DNA of 64,000 nucleotides from Methylocystaceae bacterium (GCA_009773555.1 WSXZ01000018.1:31209-95208), one strand, 5' to 3'; counted from the first letter of the stretch, positions 7,104 through 15,007 are shown. Made by a program: numbers and translations. Notes: generated by a model not told the origin, from the letters alone.

Positions 7104-7898
7104 TTGGCGAGCGAGCGCGCCGCCGAATGGGAGCGCGTCGGCAAGGCCGCCTTCCTCACGCTCGACGAACAGCGCGAAGCATTGGGCTACGGCCCGGCGC
7201 CCAAAGAAGCGCTCGTCGCCAAACGCGATGCCACGCTGGAGCGCCGCTATAGCCCGGATCAGCCGCGCGTGCCGGCGGGAAGTTCCGGCGGCGGGCAATG
7301 GACAGGCGACGGGGGCGGCGGAGATTCTGGAGTCGGATCTAGCGGCGCGCGAGATGATCGCGCGCGGCGGCGGGACGCGGAGGACCGAGTCCGGACCGCG
7401 ATGAACGCGAATCCGAATGTCGCGAGTGACGCCGATTCGGCGATCTCAAGCGTTCGGCACCGTTCCTTCGAAGTCGATCTAGCCGAAGAACAAGGCGGAG
7501 ATCATGAAGGTCACGGATACAGCGAGCACGTTGGAAAAACTGAAGATTATCTGCGCAATCGGGTTCGCAACAGCTTGCAAGGAAACAGATACCTGGGCCA
7601 AGCGGATACAAGAGCCGGGTCATTTACGTCTTTGGAGGCCGCCAACAAATTGGTAAACTCAACACTCTCCCAGAATCGATCAATAGTTGAAGCGGTGATC
7701 AAAGGGCAAATCGGAAAGGCGAGGATCCAATCAATTTTCCGGTCCGAGACCGGGATTGAAGCCTATACAGACAAACCATGGGATCCGAGTGCGCCCATTA
7801 CCATCAGGGATACCTTCGGAGTCGCAGTCATAATCCTGAGAAACATCAAATCCCCGAGAGGCTTTTCGATCGTAACTGCGTTTCCATTCTCGGATTAG
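7104..7898 (+). CDS. Portal fragment with linker and RNase A-like toxin 3
   Basis: The frame opens at TTG 7104, but homology begins earlier: FRLDYNADRLEAL from about 7071, preceded out of frame by another portal piece from 6966. It continues with ERVGKAAFLTLDEQREALGYG, the QPRVPAGSSGGGQWT linker and Gly/Ser repeats. The C-terminal 145 residues are a divergent RNase A-like toxin: VDLAEEQGGDHEGHGYSEHVGK, SFTSLEAANKLVNSTL and FSIVTAFPF. The shared AANKLVNSTL block and HVGK motif tie it to toxins 1 and 2, but most other positions differ. At the 5' junction (about 7070) a portal segment has been removed, so the fragment is itself a deletion chimera. It is probably not independently expressed. Confidence 0.68.
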   Translation: MASERAAEWERVGKAAFLTLDEQREALGYGPAPKEALVAKRDATLERRYSPDQPRVPAGSSGGGQWTGDGGGGDSGVGSSGARDDRARRRDAEDRVRTAMNANPNVASDADSAISSVRHRSFEVDLAEEQGGDHEGHGYSEHVGKTEDYLRNRVRNSLQGNRYLGQADTRAGSFTSLEAANKLVNSTLSQNRSIVEAVIKGQIGKARIQSIFRSETGIEAYTDKPWDPSAPITIRDTFGVAVIILRNIKSPRGFSIVTAFPFSD

Positions 7899-7908
7899 GG
7901 AGCGGCTC

Positions 7909-8265
7909 GTGGCCAAAAATTTTCCGCAAATATTCGAATCCATATGTCTCTCGATTGACCTTGGATTCTATTACAAGCACGCCTCTAAGAAGCCTTGGAG
8001 CGATATTGACGGGTTGCTGCAAAATGTCATCGCCGACGCCTTAGCTCCATACGATCGATCGGAGCTAATCACTTTACGCGACTATCTTGACGAACTTCTC
8101 GGTTCCAACGATCCGGCGGAGGTTCTGACAGAAACCTGGAACAGGATGAAGCCATTGACAGCGTTTTTCGGAGACGCGGAGGACGCCTCTGCAGATACCG
8201 GGATCGTTCACGTGTTCAAACAGGTTCGTCGCGCTATCGAGGAGAAGCTAACGAGCACGGAATAA
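7909..8265 (+). CDS. Divergent CdiI-like immunity protein 3
   Basis: This 118-residue protein starts at GTG 7909 behind a GGGAGCGG ribosome site, eleven bases after the toxin 3 stop. It aligns with immunity 1 and 2 through the pattern YDRSELITLRDYLDELLGS, followed by a W residue, FFGD and a C-terminal helix VFKQVRRAIEEKL, but with low identity. That parallels the divergence of toxin 3 from toxins 1 and 2, as expected for co-evolving toxin/immunity pairs. It likely protects only against toxin 3. Confidence 0.65.
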   Translation: MAKNFPQIFESICLSIDLGFYYKHASKKPWSDIDGLLQNVIADALAPYDRSELITLRDYLDELLGSNDPAEVLTETWNRMKPLTAFFGDAEDASADTGIVHVFKQVRRAIEEKLTSTE

Positions 8266-8301
8266 CCATCCTTCTTAAAAGCGCCGCTCGCCGCCGCGCA
8301 A

Positions 8302-9801
8302 GTGGCGCTCGACACGCATAACGCCGCGAGTTTCTGGAACAAGGCGCTGCTCGACAATTCGGCGCGCCCTTCGGGCGCCCTCGTCTATGCGGGGCCGGAA
8401 GGCGCGCATCTCACCGACGAGCAGTTCTCGAGGCTGAAAGAAGAGCTGGAGGAAAATTTCTCCGTCGAAGGCGGGCTCGACTGGAAGGCGCTGTCGCTTT
8501 CGCCAAAAGATATGGATTTTACTGAGTCGAAAGCAGGCGCGGCGCGCGAGATCGCGCTCGCCTTCGGCGTGCCGCCGCTCCTGCTGGGCCTGCCCGGCGA
8601 CAACACGTTCAGCAATTACGCCGAGGCCAATCGCGCCTTCTGGCGCCAGACCGTTCTGCCGCTCGTCGCGCGCGTGCAGAAGAGCTTTCAGGCCTGGCTG
8701 CAGCCGGGCTTCGGTTCCTTTCGCCTCGACTATAACGCCGATCGGCTCGAAGCCTTGGCGAGCGAGCGCGCAAGCGAATGGGAGCGCGTCGGCAAGGCCG
8801 CTTTCCTGACGCTCGACGAACAGCGCGAGGCGCTGGGCTATGGCCCGGCGCCGAAGGAGGCGCTCTTCGCCAAACGCGATCTTGCGTTGGAGCGCCGCTA
8901 TAGCCCGGATCAGCCGCGCGTCCCGGCGGGAAGTTCCGGCGGCGGGCAATGGACGAGCGGCGGGGGCGGCGGAGATTCGGGAGGCGGCTCTAGCGGCGGG
9001 CGAGATGATCGCACGCGGCGGCGGGATGTGGAGGACCGAGTCCGGACGGCGCTGAACGCCAATCCGAATGTCGCGAGCGACGCGGACAACCCCATCACGC
9101 GCGTGCAAAGTCGGCGCGTCGGGGGCGGTGCCGGCGCCACGCCGGCGCAGTTCGCAAGAGAGACAATCACGGCGGAGCGCGCCGCACGAGCGATGACGCG
9201 CGTGCAAGAACTCGATCCCGACTGGCGACCGCCGCAAACTCTCATCGATCCGGAGAACATCGAACATCGCATCGAACGCAATGAAAGCGATTTCAGCGAG
9301 GCGGACGCGCGCTACGCCGAGCTTCTGCGCGCAAAGTTCGGCGACAACATGCCGCCGCGCGATTCATTTCGTCGGCTGCGGACACGAGAATCGGTGATCG
9401 AAGAATTTTATCCATCTGGCGTTACAGGCCCGGAACAGGATCGGATCGATAGTCTGGCGCGAGATCCCGCATCGCCCCGTCAGCCCCGCTGGCCAGAGGT
9501 CGCGACAATATTGCGGTTGGAGAAAGAGACTGGCAGGCCCTTTAAGAGGTCAAGCGCCTCTGGCGCAGATTTCCAGAACGAGTTTGGTCAAACATGGGAT
9601 GCGGTAGGAAGCGATGCATCAGATCAGTTTTTCAATTACGAAGAGTTTACGAACCGCCTCAATAGGAAGCTGAGCAATCGTGCGGTTGACCGATACGTCG
9701 TTGATCTTTCAGGCCTGGGCGGCAAGAATGCTGCAAGAGTATTGAGCTACATTTGGGGACTGCCCGTTGAAACACAGGCGCGCATTAGAGTTCTGAGGTG
9801 A
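8302..9801 (+). CDS. Long portal fragment with a different C-terminal toxin (toxin 4)
   Basis: The 499-residue frame begins at GTG 8302 with portal residues VALDTHNAASFWNKALLDN and runs in frame through the portal C-terminus and the QPRVPAGSSGGGQWT linker. It lacks ten portal codons present at 4550-4579. From about residue 275 the sequence is unique and unrelated to the RNase A-like toxins. Its end (GADFQNEFGQTWDAVGSD, then VVDLSGLGGKNAARVLSYIW) resembles the tail of CdiA C-terminal nuclease domains with a conserved VVDL strand, but the exact family is not recognised. No ribosome site precedes the GTG. This is the only downstream copy with portal, linker and toxin in one continuous frame, which makes it the best donor for recombination into the true portal gene. 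Confidence 0.65.
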   Translation: MALDTHNAASFWNKALLDNSARPSGALVYAGPEGAHLTDEQFSRLKEELEENFSVEGGLDWKALSLSPKDMDFTESKAGAAREIALAFGVPPLLLGLPGDNTFSNYAEANRAFWRQTVLPLVARVQKSFQAWLQPGFGSFRLDYNADRLEALASERASEWERVGKAAFLTLDEQREALGYGPAPKEALFAKRDLALERRYSPDQPRVPAGSSGGGQWTSGGGGGDSGGGSSGGRDDRTRRRDVEDRVRTALNANPNVASDADNPITRVQSRRVGGGAGATPAQFARETITAERAARAMTRVQELDPDWRPPQTLIDPENIEHRIERNESDFSEADARYAELLRAKFGDNMPPRDSFRRLRTRESVIEEFYPSGVTGPEQDRIDSLARDPASPRQPRWPEVATILRLEKETGRPFKRSSASGADFQNEFGQTWDAVGSDASDQFFNYEEFTNRLNRKLSNRAVDRYVVDLSGLGGKNAARVLSYIWGLPVETQARIRVLR

Positions 9802-9805
9802 AAAT

Positions 9806-10213
9806 ATGTCGTCTCTCGTTACTTTCGACGCTATCGACAAGGAATGGCTGCCAATTTCCCGAGGGCAGTTCGAAGCCATATTGGGAGGAGCCTACGAACT
9901 CTATCTCGATCGCAACAAGGCGCCGCGCTTCGCCAAAGTCTTGTGGCCAAAAGTGCTTGGCTTCCTTCACGACGGCTGGCCCGACAAACACGAGTTTCCC
10001 GACGGAAAAGGTCTGGACTTTCTTGAATTCAGCGACTACCCGCGCGAGGAACGGATTGAATTGTTGCGTGCGATGGAGGCCTATTACGCCGACTTCCAGC
10101 GCGATCAACTCGATCCTGGGCTGACCTGGATGCGCGAGCGCAAGGAGATTTTCACCCCTGCTTTCGAGGAAGTGATCGGACTGATGCGTGAGGAGCTCGC
10201 GGCGACATCGTAA
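9806..10213 (+). CDS. Putative immunity protein 4
   Basis: An acidic 135-residue protein begins four bases after the toxin 4 stop and is unrelated to the CdiI-like proteins upstream. It has no signal peptide or membrane segment and is rich in aromatic residues (EWLPISRGQFEAIL, LWPKVLGFLHDGWPDK, YYADFQRDQLD). It is assigned as immunity partner by position and size alone. No family is recognised with confidence. Confidence 0.55.
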   Translation: MSSLVTFDAIDKEWLPISRGQFEAILGGAYELYLDRNKAPRFAKVLWPKVLGFLHDGWPDKHEFPDGKGLDFLEFSDYPREERIELLRAMEAYYADFQRDQLDPGLTWMRERKEIFTPAFEEVIGLMREELAATS

Positions 10214-10282
10214 ACGGTGTGCGCAGACCTCTTGGGTCATCGACCAAAAGGGTAAACTCCACTACCTCTTTGGAGGCCGGTA

Positions 10283-10591
10283 ATGTCCACCTGCTTTTTT
10301 TTCGATAGCGCCTTGCCGCTCGACCAGACCAAGGAGCTGCTCTCCCAAGCTCGTGAAAAATATCGAGACATTCTCCGCTACTTCTGGCTTTCGGAAGTCG
10401 AAGAAGCGAGGCCTCCTAATATTGAAGACGACGCCGAATACGGTTTCGATCCAAAATGTACCTTCCTGATCGAATGGAACAAAGAACGCTCGGAACTGCT
10501 CGAACTCATCCCCGCGATCTTTTATGAGGCGTTCGGCAAGGAGAATATCCTTGTACGCGACAACAACTACGACGTGGTCCCACCTCTCTAG
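10283..10591 (+). CDS. Orphan immunity-like protein 5
   Basis: This 102-residue acidic protein has a good ribosome site (TTTGGAGGCC, four bases before ATG). It is cytoplasmic, with clustered acidic residues such as SEVEEARPPNIEDDAEYGFD, and is unlike the other four immunity candidates. No toxin frame precedes it: only 70 bases separate it from immunity 4. It is followed by the last portal fragment. Orphan immunity genes of this type are common in CDI and Rhs arrays, where they protect against toxins of other strains. The role here is inferred from context only. Confidence 0.5.
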   Translation: MSTCFFFDSALPLDQTKELLSQAREKYRDILRYFWLSEVEEARPPNIEDDAEYGFDPKCTFLIEWNKERSELLELIPAIFYEAFGKENILVRDNNYDVVPPL

Positions 10592-10599
10592 ATAGGTGA

Positions 10600-10790
10600 T
10601 TGCCGGCGCGGCGCGCGAGATCGCGCTCGCCTTCGGCGTGCCGCCGCTGCTGTTGGGCCTGCCCGGCGACAACACCTTCAGCAATTACGCCGAGGCCAAT
10701 CGCGCCTCTGGCGCCAGACCGTGCTGCCGCTCGTCGCGCGCGTGCAGAAGAGCTTTCAGGCCTGGCTGTGGTCGGGCTTCGCGTCGGGAA
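10600..10790 (+). pseudogene. Terminal portal fragment, frame broken
   Basis: Portal sequence AGAAREIALAFGVPPLLLGL through FSNYAEANRA is followed by a one-base loss (GCCTCTGGCG where other copies have GCCTTCTGGCG). FWRQTVLPLVARVQKSFQAWL then resumes in another frame. The homology stops near 10780, just before the next structural genes. It probably marks the original 3' end of the portal gene before the array grew. Confidence 0.75.
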
Positions 10791-10832
10791 TGACTGACAA
10801 ACGCGCCGCCGGCCGGAAATACGAAACCGCCC

Positions 10833-11021
10833 ATGTCCGACATTCTGAACGCCATCTTGGAACGCGGCGATCTCGCGCATCTTGCGCTGTTTCTGTGGGC
10901 CTGCGCCGCCACCGCGCAAGCTCATTTCGCTTTGCGGGAACTCGGCGAGGCGACGCGCCGCCTCGACGCCTTTGTGCGCGAACTCGCGCGCTTCAACCGA
11001 CGCTGCAGGAGCGATCCATGA
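10833..11021 (+). CDS. Small membrane protein in the GTA cluster (between portal and protease)
   Basis: The 62-residue product has one hydrophobic helix (LALFLWACAATAQAHFAL) followed by a charged helix with several Arg. It sits where Rhodobacter-type GTAs have small genes (g3.5) between portal and protease. Its stop overlaps the next start as ATGA. Function is unknown; a role in head assembly or anchoring is only a positional guess. Confidence 0.5.
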   Translation: MSDILNAILERGDLAHLALFLWACAATAQAHFALRELGEATRRLDAFVRELARFNRRCRSDP

Positions 11022-11194
11022 GTCAGAACAATTGGCTGCCGCATTTCTTCAAGCGTCCGCGCGCGCGCCATGCGCGCATGCGGGACGATCCTTCCGCCGT
11101 CTTCAAGACCTTCGTCGAATTGCTGGCGCAATTGCGCGCCGACGCCCGCGCGGCGAACCATACGCCAATTAATGCTCAGGCGGAGAAAAGCTGA
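11018..11194 (+). CDS. Small hypothetical protein in the GTA cluster
   Basis: A 58-residue basic protein (SQNNWLPHFFKRPRARHARM at the start) is translationally coupled on both sides. Its ATG overlaps the stop of the preceding gene, and its TGA overlaps the ATG of the protease gene. CAGGA lies seven bases before the start. The coupling supports a real gene, but no family is recognised. Confidence 0.5.
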   Translation: MSQNNWLPHFFKRPRARHARMRDDPSAVFKTFVELLAQLRADARAANHTPINAQAEKS

Positions 11195-11805
11195 TGACGG
11201 CGCTACAAAAAACGACGCCGAGTGCGGGCGCGCCGGAAATCAAGCGCGCCGAACTGCCGCTGTTGCGGTCGAATGAGGCCGGCGCCTTCTCGGGTTACGC
11301 CAGTCTCTTCGGCGTGGTTGATTCAGGCGGCGACATGGTGATGACCGGCGCCTTCGCGCGCTCGCTCATCAAGCGCGGCGCGCCGGGCGTGAAAATGCTG
11401 TGGCAGCATAACGCGGCCGAGCCGATCGGGCTTTGGACCTCGATCGTCGAAGATGCGCGCGGCCTCAAAGTCGAAGGCCGCCTCGATCTTTCGGTTGCGC
11501 GGGCGCGCGAGGCGCTGTCGCTGATGCGCAAAGGCGCGATCGACGGCCTCTCCATCGGCTTTCGCACGCGGCGCGCCACGACCGAAAAATCGAGCGGCGT
11601 GCGCCGCCTGCATGAAATCGATCTGTGGGAGATTTCCATCGTCACCTTTCCGATGCTGCCGCAGGCGCGCATTGGCGCGGTGAAGCAAAGTCGCAGTGAC
11701 GCGTCACGCATGGAGGCGCTTGGCGCGAAGCTCTCGCGCCTGAGGGCGCAGCGCGCCGCGCTTGACTTCGCGCATGCGCTGCGGCGCGCCGCCGCGCGCT
11801 GCTGA
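11194..11805 (+). CDS. HK97-family prohead protease (g4)
   Basis: The 203-residue protein is a capsid maturation protease that trims the capsid protein and scaffold during head assembly. Family blocks are visible: FSGYASLFGVVDSGGDMV, GAFARSL, VKMLWQHNAAEPIGLW with the catalytic His, and GLSIGF with the catalytic Ser, followed by IDLWEISIVTFPMLPQA. The Arg/Ala-rich tail is usual. It directly precedes the capsid gene, as in all GTAs of this type. Confidence 0.9.
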   Translation: MTALQKTTPSAGAPEIKRAELPLLRSNEAGAFSGYASLFGVVDSGGDMVMTGAFARSLIKRGAPGVKMLWQHNAAEPIGLWTSIVEDARGLKVEGRLDLSVARAREALSLMRKGAIDGLSIGFRTRRATTEKSSGVRRLHEIDLWEISIVTFPMLPQARIGAVKQSRSDASRMEALGAKLSRLRAQRAALDFAHALRRAAARC

Positions 11806-11958
11806 CCGACGCAGAAGAGAACAATCGTATCGATTCCCGCCTTGCCGTCGGGCGCAAATCAGCTCTCCAGACGGTCTTTCCCAAGCGCGCGGACTTCCCG
11901 GCGACACCAGCCGCGGGGCGCTTTTCCGCGCGCCGCGCTCAAACACGAGGCTCTATAC

Positions 11959-13185
11959 ATGTCAGCAGTTGAAACGAAATCCGCCGGCGACGATATTCTC
12001 GCCGATCTCAATCGCGCCTTCAGCGCCTTTAAAGAGACGAACGACGAGCGTTTGACGCAGCTCGAAAACCGCTTCGGCGCCGACGTCGTGACCGAAGAGA
12101 AGCTCACGCGCATCGACCACGCGCTTGACGACACGAAGAGCCGGCTCGATCGCCTGGCGCTGGAAATGTCGCGGCCGCGCATTGGCGGCAAGATCGTCGA
12201 CGACCACAGCGGGCGCGAGCACAAAAGCGCCTTCAATCACTACATGCGCTCCGGCGAAGCCAGCGGCCTCAAAGCTCTCGAAGCCAAGGCGCTGTCGCGC
12301 GGCTCGGGCGCTGACGGCGGCTATCTCGTGCCGCTTCCAACCGAGCGGGACGTTCTGCGCAGACTCGCGAAGTTCTCGCCGATCCGCGCGATCTCCAGCG
12401 TGCGCGAAATCTCCGGCGCGTCGCTGCGCCGCGCCTTTTCAACGACAGGTCCCGCCGCCGGATGGGTGGCGGAAGCCGATCCGCGCCCGCAGACCAACAA
12501 TCAGCAGCTCGCCGACATGACCTTCCCGGCGATGGAGCTTTACGCCATGCCGGCGGCGACACAGGCGCTGCTCGACGACGCCGTCGTCGACATCGAGCAA
12601 TGGATCGCCGAAGAGGTGCAAACCGCCTTCGCCGAACAGGAAGGCGCGGCCTTTGTCACTGGCGACGGGGTCAATAAGCCGAAGGGCTTTCTCTCCTATA
12701 CGAGCGTCGCCGATTCAAGCTGGACCTGGGGCAATGTCGGCTATGTGGCGACGGGCGCCGCCGGCGCTTTCGCGGCGAGCGATCCTTCCGACGCGCTCGT
12801 CAATCTCGTCTATGCGCTGCGCGCCGGCTTTCGCCAGAACGGCAAATTCGTCATGGGGCGGCGCGCGCAGTCGCTGGTGCGACAGTTCAAGACGACGACG
12901 GGCGACTACATCTGGGCGCCGCCGGCGACCGCCGACGCCGGCGCTTCGCTGATGAATTTCCCCGTCGTTGAAGCGGAAGACATGCCGGACCCCGCCGCGA
13001 ATTCTCTCTCCATCGCCTTCGGCGATTTCGAGCGCGGCTATGTGGTGGTGGACCGCGTCGGCATTCGCGTGCTGCGCGATCCCTACTCCGCCAAGCCCTA
13101 CGTCCTTTTCTACACGACGAAGCGGGTCGGCGGCGGCGTGCAGAACTTCGAGGCGATCAAGCTGTTGAAATTCGCCGCGTCGTAA
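11959..13185 (+). CDS. Major capsid protein, HK97 fold (g5)
   Basis: The 408-residue capsid subunit has an N-terminal helical delta region (residues of about 1-75, coiled-coil-like, cleaved by the protease in the family) and an HK97-type core. Recognisable core segments are GSGADGGYLVPLPTERDVL, ISSVREISGASLRR, AGWVAEADPRPQTN and VDRVGIRVLRDPYSAKPYVLFYTTKRVGGGVQNFEAIKLLK. The ATG at 11959 is chosen for ACGAGG eight bases upstream, although the frame is open to 11842. Its length is close to the roughly 400 residues of the Rhodobacter GTA capsid. Confidence 0.93.
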   Translation: MSAVETKSAGDDILADLNRAFSAFKETNDERLTQLENRFGADVVTEEKLTRIDHALDDTKSRLDRLALEMSRPRIGGKIVDDHSGREHKSAFNHYMRSGEASGLKALEAKALSRGSGADGGYLVPLPTERDVLRRLAKFSPIRAISSVREISGASLRRAFSTTGPAAGWVAEADPRPQTNNQQLADMTFPAMELYAMPAATQALLDDAVVDIEQWIAEEVQTAFAEQEGAAFVTGDGVNKPKGFLSYTSVADSSWTWGNVGYVATGAAGAFAASDPSDALVNLVYALRAGFRQNGKFVMGRRAQSLVRQFKTTTGDYIWAPPATADAGASLMNFPVVEAEDMPDPAANSLSIAFGDFERGYVVVDRVGIRVLRDPYSAKPYVLFYTTKRVGGGVQNFEAIKLLKFAAS

Positions 13186-13253
13186 CTCGCGGCGTCGAAT
13201 CAACGGCCGCGATACACATCGCGGCCTACTCTCTCAACATCACAGGAACTGCG

Positions 13254-13829
13254 ATGCGACCGATGCTCATCGGCGCGCCGGCGATCGAGCCCGTCTCGCT
13301 CGCCGACGCAAAATCATGGTTGCGCGAAGACGGCTCGCAAGAAGATGAATTGATCCAGGCGCTGATCGTCGCCGCGCGCATGACGCTCGAGGCCTACACC
13401 CGGCGCTTCTTCCTCACGCAAAGCTGGCGCATGGTTTTCGACTGCTGGCCCACTTCGGTTGGCTCGAGCGCAACGCTCCGCATTCCCTTCGCGCCATTTC
13501 ACTCGGTGACGGCGATCCGCGTGTTCGACGCCAACGACGCGCTGCAGACGCTCAACGCTGCGACCTATCGCGCGCCAAACTCTACCGAGGGCGGGCGCAT
13601 CAACTTTACATCGACGCCGCCGGCGCCCGGTCGCGCGATCGACGGAATTGAGATCGACCTCATCGTCGGCTATGGCTCCCTCGCGAGTGACCTGCCGCAG
13701 CCCCTGCGCCAGGCAATTTTGACGCTCGTCGCGCATTGGCGCGAACATCGCGGCGATGGCGGCGACGAAGCTTTGCCGAAGACGGTCGCGCAACTTGCGG
13801 CCCCATTTCGCCGGGAGCGGCTGCTGTGA
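13254..13829 (+). CDS. Head-tail connector/adaptor protein (g6)
   Basis: The 191-residue product belongs to the phage head-tail connector family that forms the ring below the portal. Signature features are PVSLADAKSWLREDGSQEDE near the start, LIVAARMTLEAYTRRFFLTQSW, and late VGYGSLASDLPQPLRQAILTLVAHWREHR. It overlaps the next gene by four bases (GTGA). Confidence 0.85.
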   Translation: MRPMLIGAPAIEPVSLADAKSWLREDGSQEDELIQALIVAARMTLEAYTRRFFLTQSWRMVFDCWPTSVGSSATLRIPFAPFHSVTAIRVFDANDALQTLNAATYRAPNSTEGGRINFTSTPPAPGRAIDGIEIDLIVGYGSLASDLPQPLRQAILTLVAHWREHRGDGGDEALPKTVAQLAAPFRRERLL

Positions 13830-14155
13830 GCGTCTTTCCTCGGATCGGCGCCTTGCGCCACCGGGTGACGCTCGAGGCGTCGGTCGATGCGCCCGATGGC
13901 GTCGGCGGTTTTTCGCGCAGCTTTACGCCCGTCGCGACCCTTTGGGCGCGCATCGCGCCTTCCGGCGTGCACGAGGATTTTGTCGAGCAACGCGCCGAGC
14001 AGGCCGCAACTCTCGTCGTGACGATCCGCTGGCGTGACGATGTCTCAAAGGACATGCGCTTCGTCTATCGCGGTCGCAAGCTTCGCATCCAATCTGTTAT
14101 AGATCCCGATGAGCGTCGGCGATTTTTAATCTGCGCGTGCGAAGAGATCACTTAG
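13826..14155 (+). CDS. Phage head closure (stopper) protein (g7)
   Basis: This 109-residue protein starts at GTG 13826, overlapping the previous stop, with GGGAGCGG upstream. The family pattern is clear: IGALRHRVTLEA, a WARIAPSG segment and IRWRDDVSKDMRFVYRGRKLRIQSVIDPDERRRFL. It forms the stopper ring that holds DNA in the filled head until tail attachment. Confidence 0.85.
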   Translation: MSVFPRIGALRHRVTLEASVDAPDGVGGFSRSFTPVATLWARIAPSGVHEDFVEQRAEQAATLVVTIRWRDDVSKDMRFVYRGRKLRIQSVIDPDERRRFLICACEEIT

Positions 14156-14165
14156 AGGACTCGCT

Positions 14166-14573
14166 ATGAGCGCTTCACCCGTCATCGCGCTGCGCAAGGC
14201 GATCCGCGCCTATCTTCTCGCGGATGCAGGCTTCGCCGCCGCGTTCGGCCAAAAGCTTTACGACGAGGCCCCGCACGGAACCGAACCGCCCTATGCGCTT
14301 TTTGGCGAAGCGCAGCTGCGCGACTGGTCCGCCGATCTCTCGCCGGGCGCGGAGCAGCTGTTCACGATTGGCGTTACGTCGACGACGCGCGGACTGAGCG
14401 AGGCGCTCGAACTTGCCCAGCGCATCGCCGATCTCATCGATGAGTCTCCGCTCAATCTGCAGGACCATCGGCTGATCGACTTGCGCTTCCTCTCCATGGA
14501 GACGCGTCGCGATCAGAACGGCCGCTTCGCGCGGGTCAATCTGCGCTTTCGCGCCACGACCGAATATCTTTAA
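14166..14573 (+). CDS. Tail completion/terminator protein, DUF3168 family (g8)
   Basis: The 135-residue product matches DUF3168: ALRKAIRAYLLADAGFAAAFG, then PPYALFGEAQLRDWSADLSPG, and a final LRFLSMETRRDQNGRFARVNLRFRATTE. It caps the tail tube at the head-proximal end. Confidence 0.85.
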   Translation: MSASPVIALRKAIRAYLLADAGFAAAFGQKLYDEAPHGTEPPYALFGEAQLRDWSADLSPGAEQLFTIGVTSTTRGLSEALELAQRIADLIDESPLNLQDHRLIDLRFLSMETRRDQNGRFARVNLRFRATTEYL

Positions 14574-14582
14574 CGGAGCTCA

Positions 14583-14993
14583 ATGATGGCCGCCCAGAAA
14601 GGCAAGGATCTGCTCTTGAAAATTCATGACGGCGCGAGCTTCGTCACGGTGGCTGGCTTGCGCACGCGACGCCTCGCGCTGAACGCCGACACGGTCGACG
14701 TGACCGACGCCGAGTCGGGCGGCCGCTGGCGCGAATTGCTCGACGGCGGAGGACTGAGGCGCGCAAGCGTCTCCGGGACAGGCGTGTTCAAGGACCAGTC
14801 GTCGGATGCGCTCCTGCGGCAGACCTTCTTCGACGGGCTGCTGCGCGAATGGCAGATCGTCATTCCGGATTTTGGCGTACTCTCGGGCCTGTTCCAGATC
14901 GCCAATCTCGATTACCGCGGCGAACATGCCGCCGAAGTGACCTTCGACATTTCGCTCGAGTCGGCGGGCGCGCTCGCCTTCGCGGCGTTGTGA
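14583..14993 (+). CDS. Major tail tube protein (g9)
   Basis: The 136-residue tail tube subunit has the TP901-1-type features AQKGKDLLLKIHDG, TVAGLRTRRLALNADTVDVT, GVLSGLFQIANLDYRGEHAAEVTFDISLESAG. Two in-frame ATG codons (14583, 14586) follow a GGAGC ribosome site. Confidence 0.88.
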   Translation: MMAAQKGKDLLLKIHDGASFVTVAGLRTRRLALNADTVDVTDAESGGRWRELLDGGGLRRASVSGTGVFKDQSSDALLRQTFFDGLLREWQIVIPDFGVLSGLFQIANLDYRGEHAAEVTFDISLESAGALAFAAL

Positions 14994-15007
14994 GGTTTGA
15001 ACGGCTC

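Larger units (their letters stand above)
4372..10790 (+). other. Array of portal 3'-end copies with toxin/immunity cassettes
   Basis: Fragments of the portal 3' end recur in the same orientation at about 5997-6170, 6966-7330, 8282-8985 and 10600-10786. Each begins at a different point of the portal and shows near-identical stretches, for example GGCGACAACAC(C/G)TTCAGCAA at 4718, 6038, 8599 and 10666. Between copies lie unique C-terminal toxin regions followed by small immunity-like genes. The order is: portal-toxin 1, immunity 1, fragment-toxin 2, immunity 2, fragment-toxin 3, immunity 3, fragment-toxin 4, immunity 4, immunity 5, terminal fragment. This is what repeated homologous recombination or duplication at the portal 3' end would leave. 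Downstream copies have no convincing ribosome site of their own, so they look like silent cassettes. Confidence 0.8.

Noticed and set aside
10214..10282. Possible toxin remnant before orphan immunity 5, because CTCTTTGGAGGCC resembles a stretch of toxin 3
   Set aside because: The match is about a dozen bases, largely the ribosome site itself, and no toxin motif is present in any frame.
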